A stretch of DNA of 64,000 nt from Selenomonas ruminantium subsp. lactilytica TAM6421 (GTDB lineage Bacteria > Bacillota > Negativicutes > Selenomonadales > Selenomonadaceae): contig NC_017068.1 of the NCBI RefSeq assembly GCF_000284095.1, positions 372,001 through 436,000 of the forward strand. Direction: 5' to 3'. Both the position numbers and the translations under genes were made by a program. The notes under the pieces were generated by a model that did no database searches, was not told the DNA's origin, and saw nothing but the letters and a program-made list of their open reading frames with translations. Positions 1-6,984 of the stretch are shown here, piece by piece. Every line of letters starts with the position of its first letter. Within the stretch, counting starts at the first letter, position 1.

Positions 1-57
1 ATGCGGAACTCCTGGGAATTCATTACTGAGATGTTATCAAAAAACAAGAAGATTTGA
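1..57 (+). CDS. possible 3' end of an upstream gene (partial)
   Basis: Frame 1 is open from the first base of the window to a TGA at 55-57, giving 18 codons ending in SKNKKI. The window happens to begin with ATG, but the stretch has no visible ribosome binding site and is more likely the tail of a gene lying to the left. It ends 9 bp before the next start codon, so it would be co-transcribed with the GH3 gene. Too short to assign. Confidence 0.25.
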   Translation: MRNSWEFITEMLSKNKKI

Positions 58-66
58 GGAGAGTCC

Positions 67-1272
67 ATGGATAAGATGTTGAAGCGGAGGCTGATGGCGG
101 CTGTCGTTCTGGTATTCCTGCTGGCAGTGCTGGGGGGCGGACTTTTTGCTTCCCGCCTGTTCCCCCAGGTGCCTGCGGCCGTAGAGAAGACAAAGGAAGC
201 GCTGACAGGGCAGGAGACAAAGCGCCCGCTGACCATTGATGAACAGGTGGAGGAGATTGTTTCCTCCATGTCCACCACAGAAAAAATCGGCCAATTGATG
301 GTGATTGGCGTGCAGGGAACTGAGGCCAATGAAGATGCCCTGTATGTGCTGCATCAGTTCCATTATGGCGGCATCATTCTCTTTGACCGCAATCTTGAGA
401 GCAAGGCCCAGACCAAGGCGCTGGTGCAGGATCTGCAGGCCGGAGCTGATGAGAAGCTGCCGCTCTTTGTGGGCATAGACGAAGAAGGCGGCCGGGTGGT
501 GCGCGGCAAGGATTTCATCACCCCACCCCCCTCCCAGGAAGCCGTGGGAAAACAAGGCGAGCCACAGCAGGCGCAGAAGCTGGCCAAATCCACGGCAGCC
601 GAGCTGAAGGAAATGGGCATCAATGTGAATTTTGCCCCTGTGGCGGATGTGGGAGCGGCTGACGGCCGTTCCTACAGCAAGGAGCCTTATGAAACTCTGA
701 AATTTGTGCAGGCGGCAGGCGAGGGGTATAAAGAGAGCGGCATGGTCTATGCCCTGAAACATTTCCCCGGGATCGGCCGCGGGCTGGTGGATTCCCATAA
801 GGAAATCTCCTCCATTGAGGCTGGGGAAAGCGAACTGCGCAAGGTGGATCTGGTGCCTTTCCGGGAGATGATCAATGATACCGGCAAAGGTAAGGATCTT
901 GACTATATGGTGATGGTGGGACATCTGAACTATCCTGCCTTTGACAAGGACAATCCCGCTAGTCTGTCCAGGAAAATCATCACGGATCTGCTGCGGCAGG
1001 AGATGGGCTATCAGGGCCTTGTCATTACCGATGATCTGGAAATGGGCGCCATTGCCAATCATCGCTCCTTCCGTCAGGTGGGCGTGGAGGCCATCCTTGC
1101 CGGCTGTGATATCGTGCTGGTCTGCCATGAATACCAGCACGCCGAAGACGTCTATATGGGCATCTATGAAGCAGTGCAAAACGGGAAGATCAGCGAGATG
1201 CGCCTGAACGAATCGGTACGCCGGGTAGTGAAAGCCAAGCTCCTGCACGGTTTGCGCCCGGCTGATCATTGA
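67..1272 (+). CDS. nagZ: NagZ-like beta-N-acetylhexosaminidase, GH3 family, membrane-anchored
   Basis: A 401-residue glycoside hydrolase family 3 protein. Residues 9-30 form one hydrophobic segment without a lipobox cysteine, so it is probably an N-terminal membrane anchor or uncleaved signal. The GH3 barrel follows, with KHFPG at 231-235, the Asp-Ser-His triplet at 242-244 that supplies the acid/base dyad in NagZ enzymes, and the nucleophile region ITDDLEMG near D322. The loop between KHFPG and DSH reads IGRGLV rather than the usual HGDT type, so substrate preference may differ from classic NagZ. Family members remove N-acetylglucosamine from muropeptides in wall recycling. ATG at 67 follows GAGGAGAG. 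The gene ends at a strong bidirectional terminator. Confidence 0.85.
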   Translation: MDKMLKRRLMAAVVLVFLLAVLGGGLFASRLFPQVPAAVEKTKEALTGQETKRPLTIDEQVEEIVSSMSTTEKIGQLMVIGVQGTEANEDALYVLHQFHYGGIILFDRNLESKAQTKALVQDLQAGADEKLPLFVGIDEEGGRVVRGKDFITPPPSQEAVGKQGEPQQAQKLAKSTAAELKEMGINVNFAPVADVGAADGRSYSKEPYETLKFVQAAGEGYKESGMVYALKHFPGIGRGLVDSHKEISSIEAGESELRKVDLVPFREMINDTGKGKDLDYMVMVGHLNYPAFDKDNPASLSRKIITDLLRQEMGYQGLVITDDLEMGAIANHRSFRQVGVEAILAGCDIVLVCHEYQHAEDVYMGIYEAVQNGKISEMRLNESVRRVVKAKLLHGLRPADH

Positions 1273-1317
1273 AAACTGCCGGAAATGTGACAAGACAAAA
1301 TCATATCGCATAGAATG

Positions 1318-1364
1318 AAAAAGGGACGACCAGCGCAGAAATAACTGCCTGATCGTCCCTTTTT
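1318..1364. terminator. bidirectional rho-independent terminator
   Basis: A perfect 12-bp stem (AAAAAGGGACGA at 1318-1329 with TCGTCCCTTTTT at 1353-1364) carries A and T runs on its outer sides. It can end the GH3 transcript on + and back up the tRNA terminator on -. Confidence 0.8.
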
Positions 1365-1373
1365 ATTCGCAAG

Positions 1374-1402
1374 AAAAAGCCCGCGCAAACGCGCGAGCCC
1401 TT
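1374..1402 (-). terminator. terminator of tRNA-Ser
   Basis: On the minus strand GCTCGCGC and GCGCGGGC pair around a short loop and are followed by TTTTTCTT, directly downstream of the tRNA 3' end. Confidence 0.75.
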
Positions 1403-1410
1403 GATTTCAC

Positions 1411-1499
1411 TGGCAGAGAGGGTGGGATTCGAACCCACGGTGGCTATTAACCACACTTGATTTCGAGTCAAGCACCTTCGACCACTCGGACACCTCTCC
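1411..1499 (-). tRNA. tRNA-Ser (anticodon CGA)
   Basis: The minus strand begins GGAGAGG and ends with an encoded CCA. The anticodon stem CTTGA/TCAAG encloses loop CTCGAAA, giving anticodon CGA, which reads UCG serine codons. The long variable arm and total length of about 89 nt are typical of class II serine tRNAs, and GGTTCGAATCC marks the T arm. The tRNA is transcribed alone, away from ddh. Confidence 0.93.
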
Positions 1500-1532
1500 A
1501 TATGTTCATAACTGAACAACAAATATTATAAC

Positions 1533-1560
1533 ATAATAATCATATGAGTGTAAAGGTCAA
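1533..1560 (-). promoter_or_regulatory. probable sigma-A promoter of tRNA-Ser
   Basis: On the minus strand TTGACC (1555-1560) and TATTAT (1533-1538) are 16 bp apart, about 35 bp upstream of the tRNA. Confidence 0.5.
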
Positions 1561-1637
1561 GTTTTATTCCAGCCAGAAATATGGTATAGTAAGAAGGTAG
1601 CGATTTCATTTCTGAACATATGGAAAGAAGGCAGATT

Positions 1638-2624
1638 ATGAGTATCCGTATCGGTATTTTAGGTTATGGCAATCTGGGTCGGGGCGTGGAGTGCGCGGTG
1701 AAGGCCAATGATGATTTGGAACTGGTGGCGGTGTTTACCCGCCGCGATCCGGCGCTTTTGACCATCAAGACTCCGGGTGTGCCGGTGGTGAATGTCAGTG
1801 ATGTGGAAGAGTGGGAAGACAAGATCGATGTCATGATCCTCTGCGGCGGCAGTGCCACAGATCTGCCGGTACAGACGCCTCATTATGCCAAGCTCTTCAA
1901 TGTAGTGGATAGCTTTGACACCCATGCGCGGATTCCGGAGCATTTTGCCAATGTGGATAAGGCTGCCAAGGAAAATGGTCATGTGGGCATCATTTCCGTG
2001 GGCTGGGACCCGGGACTGTTCTCTTTGGCCCGTGTCTACAGCAATGCCATCCTGCCCCAGGGCAAGGATTATACCTTCTGGGGCCGTGGTGTTTCCCAGG
2101 GTCATTCCGATGCCATCCGCCGCGTTGAGGGCGTAGCGGATGCCCGTCAGTATACGGTGCCGGTGGAAAAGGCGCTGGCTGCTGTGCGTGCCGGTGAGAA
2201 TCCGGAGCTTACGACGCGGGAGAAGCATACCCGCGAGTGCTATGTGGTGCTGGAGGAAGGCGCCGATGCGGCCAAGGTTGAGCAGGAAATCAAGACCATG
2301 CCCAACTATTTCGATGAATACGATACGACAGTGCATTTCATCAGCCAGGAAGAGCTGGATCGTGACCACAAGGGCCTGCCCCATGGTGGTTCGGTGATCC
2401 GCAGCGGCGTTACGGGGCATGATGGTGAGCACAAGCATGTGATTGAGTTCAAGCTCGACCTGGATTCCAATCCGGAGTTCACCACCAGCGTGCTGGTGTG
2501 CTATGCGCGGGCGGCTTATCGTCTGGCCAAAGAGGGCGTGACGGGCTGCAAGACGGTACTGGATATTGCGCCGAGCTATCTGTCGGCTAAGTCCGGTGAG
2601 GAACTGCGGGCACATTTGCTTTAA
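1638..2624 (+). CDS. ddh: meso-diaminopimelate D-dehydrogenase
   Basis: A 328-residue protein that starts with a Rossmann fold: GxGxxG at residues 9-14 followed by a basic FTRRDP stretch that suits NADP(H). Length and conserved blocks through the dimerisation domain fit meso-diaminopimelate dehydrogenase. The enzyme aminates tetrahydrodipicolinate to meso-DAP in one step, bypassing the succinylase or acetylase routes to lysine and peptidoglycan. The frame opens six codons earlier at 1620, but ATG 1638 is preferred because AAGAAGG lies at proper spacing before it. The gene is monocistronic and followed by a long imperfect palindrome. Confidence 0.9.
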   Translation: MSIRIGILGYGNLGRGVECAVKANDDLELVAVFTRRDPALLTIKTPGVPVVNVSDVEEWEDKIDVMILCGGSATDLPVQTPHYAKLFNVVDSFDTHARIPEHFANVDKAAKENGHVGIISVGWDPGLFSLARVYSNAILPQGKDYTFWGRGVSQGHSDAIRRVEGVADARQYTVPVEKALAAVRAGENPELTTREKHTRECYVVLEEGADAAKVEQEIKTMPNYFDEYDTTVHFISQEELDRDHKGLPHGGSVIRSGVTGHDGEHKHVIEFKLDLDSNPEFTTSVLVCYARAAYRLAKEGVTGCKTVLDIAPSYLSAKSGEELRAHLL

Positions 2625-2653
2625 TAGTATGCACGATTGGGTTCGTGGCGCAA

Positions 2654-2842
2654 GGCGGCGTGGTCAGCCTGTTGTCCACGCTGTATTTTGACTTTAGGCT
2701 AAAAAGGCTTTATTTGCTTTTTGCAATGGGAAACTCTAAACTCGCTTCGCTCAGACAGCAGATTTTCCCATTGCCGCAAATAAAGCCTTTTCTTGATGCT
2801 AAAAGTCAAACGTTCCGCTTAGGATAGCAGGCTGGCCGCGCC
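2654..2842. repeat. long imperfect palindrome, hairpin type II copy 1
   Basis: Most of the ddh/2991 intergenic space folds back on itself. Paired blocks include the CAGCCTG region (about 2657-2671 with 2828-2842), TTGACTTTAGGCT with TGCTAAAAGTCAA, GGCTTTATTTGC with GCAAATAAAGCC (12 bp perfect), and CAATGGGAAA with TTTCCCATTG. The apex is CTCGCTTCGCTCAGACAG, shared with the hairpin at 55.8 kb. No gene is apparent in 2625-2990. Confidence 0.75.
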
Positions 2843-2990
2843 TGACGGCATTGGCTGGGGAAGAAGGCATAGCGAAGCGTGCAATCCCCTGCCTCCCGCC
2901 GCCAGGACGTATGAACAACAAAATATCGATGTAAACCACCACGGAAATAAGCTATAATATGGATAGAAACAAAACGGGGGAGGGGATTTT

Positions 2991-3890
2991 ATGGCTGTGA
3001 AGGCTCCGGCGGCACCGACACCGCCTACGCCGCCATCTGTGCCGGGGGTGAAGCTGGAAAATGGCGGCACGGCGCAGGAAACGAATGTACCCCATGACAA
3101 ACAGCAGACCCATGATGAGCGGGTGGAGGATCAGGCGCGTCAGTCTGTGGCCCGGGGGGATGGGGCATTGTCCAAGACGACGCAGTCCAAACCGGAAAAG
3201 GCGGCGAAGCCGCAGAAAAGCGTGGATGCCAGCGGCGGGGCGTCTCAGGAAAACCAGCAGCCGCAGAGGGTAGTGGTTCCTGCTCAGAATGGGCTGAATC
3301 AGGAAAATCCCCGGCAGGAGGCTTTGGCTGATGCCAAGGCGCAGACACAGAAGGAAACGCAAACCCAGATGGCGCAGGACAACAGCTGGGGGCAGTTCGC
3401 TTCCCATGGTGCGGTATTCTGGGGGGCAGTGCTGATCCTTATGGCCCTGGTGGTTTGGTTTGGTATCCGCAAGGTACTGATGCGCAAACAGGGACGGAAA
3501 AGTTCCCTGAGTATGGCCGATATTGATGGCGCCGCAGTTCCTGCGGCCGTGCCGGGAAAAGGTGCAGGCAGAGCGGCACGCAGCCGGGAGCAGGTGGAGA
3601 CTTTTGCGGAACTTCGTGGCCTGACGCCGGATGAGGTGTTGGAAAAACTTGCTCATGATGAAGAGAAAGCCTTGCGGGCGGAAATGAGGCAGGCACGGGA
3701 AGAGGCCAGAGCGAGATTGGAAAAGGCAGGTCGTATCCCGGTGAATCCGTCGCCGCCTCCCCATGCGGCACGACAATACCGGGAGCAGGTAACAGCAGAG
3801 CTGCCGCCGGAAAAGGCAAAAACGCTGAAGCCGCTGCCCAAGCGCAAGCAGTCGCAGGATGAGGAGCAGCGATTTGAGGTAAGGATCTGA
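2991..3890 (+). CDS. hypothetical single-span membrane protein
   Basis: A 299-residue protein I do not recognise. Residues 1-135 are hydrophilic and low in complexity, rich in Pro near the start and in Gln, Lys and Ala later. A single hydrophobic segment lies at about 139-162 (GAVFWGAVLILMALVVWF), followed by basic residues consistent with a cytoplasmic C-terminal half. That half has a charged, probably helical or coiled stretch around 200-245 (EALRAEMRQAREEARARLEK) and a Lys/Pro-rich tail. ATG 2991 follows GGGGGAGGGG. The layout resembles an envelope linker, but no function is assigned. The next gene starts 95 bp downstream. Confidence 0.65.
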   Translation: MAVKAPAAPTPPTPPSVPGVKLENGGTAQETNVPHDKQQTHDERVEDQARQSVARGDGALSKTTQSKPEKAAKPQKSVDASGGASQENQQPQRVVVPAQNGLNQENPRQEALADAKAQTQKETQTQMAQDNSWGQFASHGAVFWGAVLILMALVVWFGIRKVLMRKQGRKSSLSMADIDGAAVPAAVPGKGAGRAARSREQVETFAELRGLTPDEVLEKLAHDEEKALRAEMRQAREEARARLEKAGRIPVNPSPPPHAARQYREQVTAELPPEKAKTLKPLPKRKQSQDEEQRFEVRI

Positions 3891-3984
3891 TTTTGTAACG
3901 GATATTACAGAGCAGGGCTGCTTTATCTGCTAAACTTGACTTGTGTGTTATATGAAGCATGTGTTTATTTTGGGAGGGCTTTTT

Positions 3985-4176
3985 ATGAAAGGCTATGTGG
4001 ATAAAGCGCTTTGTGTGGCCTGCGGCATGTGTGTGGGCAGCTGTCCGGAGGGATTCCGTCTGGGGGGGGATGGTCTGGCGGAAGGTTATCAGGAACTGCC
4101 GGCGGAGTCTGTAGAGGATGCGCAGCAGGCGGCAGGTGATTGCCCTGTGGGAGCAATTACCATAATTTCTCAATAA
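3985..4176 (+). CDS. small [4Fe-4S] ferredoxin
   Basis: A 63-residue ferredoxin. C10, C13, C16 and C20-Pro form a CxxCxxCxxxCP cluster motif, and one further CPVGAI near the C-terminus resembles the closing half of a ferredoxin fold whose second cluster is incomplete. It is therefore probably a monocluster electron carrier. The frame is open 14 codons further upstream, but ATG 3985 sits 7 nt after GGGAGGG and gives the usual compact ferredoxin. It lies alone between the membrane protein and the pheA promoter; its partner is unknown. Confidence 0.8.
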   Translation: MKGYVDKALCVACGMCVGSCPEGFRLGGDGLAEGYQELPAESVEDAQQAAGDCPVGAITIISQ

Positions 4177-4232
4177 TTATACACAGAAGTTTGTTTGCAA
4201 AAGACAAAGTGTAACTTATTTTGCGAAAATGC

Positions 4233-4261
4233 TTGTTAATTGTTATCATTTGTGCTATGAT
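4233..4261 (+). promoter_or_regulatory. sigma-A promoter of pheA-aroF
   Basis: TTGTTA (4233-4238) and TATGAT (4256-4261) are separated by exactly 17 bp. The predicted start of transcription near 4268 gives a leader of about 78 nt containing a terminator hairpin. Confidence 0.7.
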
Positions 4262-4293
4262 AATAACAATTTGAAGCGGAAACAGGTATTGAG

Positions 4294-4330
4294 AGCCTCG
4301 TCCATTAGATTCAAGGACGGGGCTTTTCTT
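4294..4330 (+). terminator. leader terminator (putative attenuator) before pheA
   Basis: AGCCTCGTCC (4294-4303) pairs with GGACGGGGCT (4315-4324), with one G-U pair, and is followed by TTTCTT. It lies between the promoter and the pheA start with no gene in between, the arrangement expected for transcription attenuation. I see no T-box motif and no phenylalanine-rich leader peptide. Confidence 0.55.
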
Positions 4331-4345
4331 GTGAGGGGGATGTGC

Positions 4346-5179
4346 ATGGCAAAGACCATGGGGGTGCTAGGCCCCGCGGGAACCCATAGTGAGGCGGCAG
4401 CGGTCTATCTGAAAAAACACTGCCACGAAGATTACAAGCTGGTATTGTTTGCCGATATCTTCGACTGCCTGCAGGCAGTGGAGAATGGTGAGGTGGATTC
4501 GGCATTGGTGCCGGTGGAAAACTCGCTGGAGGGAGCCATCAATATCTCTCTGGACACGCTGGCCCGCAGTGACGGGCTTCATGTCTGGCGGGAGCTGATC
4601 TGGCCGGTGCATAATCAGCTTTTAGCTAAGCGCAAGGGCGAGATAAAGAGGATTTATTCCCATGCCCAGCCCATTTCCCAATGCCGGGCCTTCTTGCAGG
4701 CCCATTATCCGCAGGCGGAGCTCATCAAGGTGTCCAGCACGGCCCGGGCGGCGGAAATCGTGGCTGATTCGGAAGACGACAATTGCGCGGCCATTGCCAC
4801 GGCGCGGGCCGGTGAGCTTCTGGGGCTGATTCCCATCGCCAAGGAGATCCAGGACAGTGCGGCCAACTGCACGCGGTTCTTTCAGGTGGGAAGGGAAGTA
4901 CTGGAATTCCTGCCCAAGGAAAAATTGCTCGTCATCTGCCAGATTGATGGTCAGCAGGCCGGTGCCCTCTTCGATGTGCTCAAGGAATTTGCCCAGCGGG
5001 GCATCAATATGACGCGTATCGAATCGCGGCCGGCCCGTACGGAGCTCGGGGCCTATATCTTCTTTTTCGACCTGGAATATGTGGATTCGCCGCAGCTTGA
5101 TGAGTCGCTGGCGGCGGTGGCAGAGAAGAGTATCTGGCTCAGAAACCTCGGTACGTATCCGGTTATACAGGTTAAATAA
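4346..5179 (+). CDS. pheA: prephenate dehydratase
   Basis: A 277-residue monofunctional prephenate dehydratase that converts prephenate to phenylpyruvate for phenylalanine synthesis. The N-terminal catalytic domain shows GPAGTHSE, the ENSLEGAI block and NCTRFF. The C-terminal ACT domain carries the ESRP motif that binds phenylalanine for feedback inhibition. No chorismate mutase domain is fused. ATG 4346 was chosen because GAGGGGG precedes it at good spacing and it starts directly on the conserved fold; an in-frame ATG two codons earlier is possible. It forms an operon with aroF 28 bp downstream. Confidence 0.93.
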   Translation: MAKTMGVLGPAGTHSEAAAVYLKKHCHEDYKLVLFADIFDCLQAVENGEVDSALVPVENSLEGAINISLDTLARSDGLHVWRELIWPVHNQLLAKRKGEIKRIYSHAQPISQCRAFLQAHYPQAELIKVSSTARAAEIVADSEDDNCAAIATARAGELLGLIPIAKEIQDSAANCTRFFQVGREVLEFLPKEKLLVICQIDGQQAGALFDVLKEFAQRGINMTRIESRPARTELGAYIFFFDLEYVDSPQLDESLAAVAEKSIWLRNLGTYPVIQVK

Positions 5180-5207
5180 GTCTTTTTATATAGAAGGGGA
5201 TGGAACT

Positions 5208-6239
5208 ATGGTTATTATCATGAATGTGGATGCTACGGCAGAAGACATCCAGGAAGTCATCGCGGTCATTGAGGGCGCAGGCCTGCAGGCCAAGGTGATG
5301 GAGGGCAGCCAGCAGAAGATCGTCGGGGTTATCGGCGATAAGGCAAGACTGGCTACGGTGCCCATCGATGCGATGGATGGCGTGGAAAAGAGCGTGGAGA
5401 TTTCTAAGAGCTACAAGTTGGCCAGCCGGGAATTCCATCCCCAGAGCAGCGTGATAGATGTAGCCGGTGTCAAGATTGGCGATGGCACGCCGGTGGTCAT
5501 GGCTGGCCCCTGCGCTGTGGAGTCCAAGGAACAGCTGTTCGAGGCTGCCGAAATCGTGAAAAAGGCCGGCGCTCAGTTCCTGCGCGGCGGTGCCTATAAG
5601 CCGCGCACATCTCCCTATGCGTTCCAGGGGCTGGAAATCGAGGGCCTCAAGTATCTGGCCGAAGCCCGCGAGCGCACCGGCCTGCGGGTGGTTACGGAGG
5701 TAACGACGGTGGAGGCCATCGAGGGCGTGGTGGAATATGCGGATATGCTGCAGATCGGCGCCCGCAACATGCAGAATTTCGGCCTTTTGAAGGAAGTCGG
5801 CAAATGCGGCAAACCGGTGCTCCTAAAGCGCGGTCTGGCGGCAACGATTGATGAATGGCTCAATGCTGCCGAATATATCATGAATGCCGGCAATCCCAAT
5901 GTGGTGCTCTGCGAGCGCGGTATCCGCACCTATGAGACTTATACCCGCAATACCCTGGATCTGAGTGCAGTGGCGGCAGTCAAGCACCTGTCCCACCTGC
6001 CGATCATCGTGGATCCCAGCCATGGTACGGGCAAATGGAGAATGGTGAAACCCATGGCCTTTGCCGCCATTGCCGCCGGTGCAGACGGGCTCATGATGGA
6101 AGTGCATCCGAACCCGGCCAAGGCATTGTCTGATGGACCCCAGTCCCTGACGCCGGAGAACTACGCCGAAGTCATGCGCGGCGTACAAAAGATTTCCGCC
6201 TTTATGAAAGCGGAGAACATTCATTCAATGGATATTTAA
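5208..6239 (+). CDS. aroF: 3-deoxy-7-phosphoheptulonate (DAHP) synthase
   Basis: A 343-residue DAHP synthase of the type with an N-terminal ferredoxin-like/ACT regulatory domain (residues 1-75) before the catalytic barrel. It condenses phosphoenolpyruvate and erythrose 4-phosphate, the first step of the shikimate pathway. Visible blocks are AGPCAVES, RGGAYKPRTSPYAFQG, LLKRG and DPSHGTGKW, which hold phosphate- and metal-binding residues. ATG 5208 follows AAGGGGAT. Pairing with pheA lets the first step of the pathway and the phenylalanine branch be controlled together, through the shared leader and both ACT-type domains. Confidence 0.93.
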   Translation: MVIIMNVDATAEDIQEVIAVIEGAGLQAKVMEGSQQKIVGVIGDKARLATVPIDAMDGVEKSVEISKSYKLASREFHPQSSVIDVAGVKIGDGTPVVMAGPCAVESKEQLFEAAEIVKKAGAQFLRGGAYKPRTSPYAFQGLEIEGLKYLAEARERTGLRVVTEVTTVEAIEGVVEYADMLQIGARNMQNFGLLKEVGKCGKPVLLKRGLAATIDEWLNAAEYIMNAGNPNVVLCERGIRTYETYTRNTLDLSAVAAVKHLSHLPIIVDPSHGTGKWRMVKPMAFAAIAAGADGLMMEVHPNPAKALSDGPQSLTPENYAEVMRGVQKISAFMKAENIHSMDI

Positions 6240-6248
6240 GTTGGCAAA

Positions 6249-6281
6249 AGCAGCTCGACATGTTGGTCGGGCTGCTTTTTT
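6249..6281 (+). terminator. terminator of pheA-aroF
   Basis: AGCAGCTCGAC (6249-6259) pairs with GTCGGGCTGCT (6266-6276) and is followed by a T run, just after the aroF stop and just before the 607-bp element. Confidence 0.85.
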
Positions 6282-6283
6282 AG

Positions 6284-6890
6284 AAATTGCAGTTTGTAGA
6301 TGCGAGACTAAACTCTTTTGTTACAGCTCAGTGGGGCGGCGGTGGGAATACTTTTCCGCCGCTGCACTAAATGACCCGCCAGCAGAAGTACGCATCTTCC
6401 AGTAACCTGCGCCGGGCAAGTCCGGCGGCGCGTCCATCAACGAAGCATCCAGCAAATGCTGTTTGCGGGCCAGCCTTCACTTCGTTCAGGCAGTCGTTCC
6501 GCCGGCGGAAAAGCATCCCCACCGCCACCCAGCGTTACGTTTGTCAATGCTGCTATGTTCCGGCTGGAGGATACAAGCACATCGATGTTCTTGTTACGGG
6601 AGAACCGGGTTCGTGCCGATTGCAAAAATCGTGGCTGGGGGCGAACGGGGGAGTGCTTTTTCTGTGGGAGCGACTGTCTGAGCGCAGCGAAGACCGGCCC
6701 GAGGCAGGCAGTTACCAGAAAGCACGCTGAAAGACGCGCCGCCGGTCTTGCCCGGCGCCATCTGGCTAAACAGCTCTAAAATTGCCGAGAGGGTCGTTTT
6801 AGCGGAAACAGAAAAAGTACTCCCCCGTGAACCCCTGACTGCGTATGAACAGGATACCTTCAGCACGAACGCGCCGACAAACTGCAATTT
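6284..6890 (+). repeat. 607-bp palindromic dispersed element, copy 1
   Basis: It starts AAATTGCAGTTTGT and ends with the exact inverse ACAAACTGCAATTT. The centre is ACATCGATGT at 6579-6588, within a few bases of the geometric midpoint. The left half and the reverse complement of the right half share a 26-bp block beginning GCGCCGGGCAAG with one mismatch, and a GGGCC..CCTTC..CAGGCAGTCG block. No transposase or convincing gene lies inside; open frames here also occur in the other copies and look like by-products of composition. It fills the gap between aroF and the MFS gene. Confidence 0.85.
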
Positions 6891-6984
6891 GTATGAGTAG
6901 ATATGTGGGAATGCTGGATGATTTGCCTGGGGCGGAAAAAATTGTTACAATGAAGACAATAGTTTCAGAAGGAGTATCTTCGTG

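Noticed and set aside
6371-6779. Several open frames of 60-120 codons in the 607-bp element (also at 20014-20253, 21888-22326, 50642-51257 and 60670-61343)
   Set aside because: Different frames on both strands are open in different copies, without ribosome binding sites or recognisable domains. They follow from the composition and palindromic structure of the repeat.
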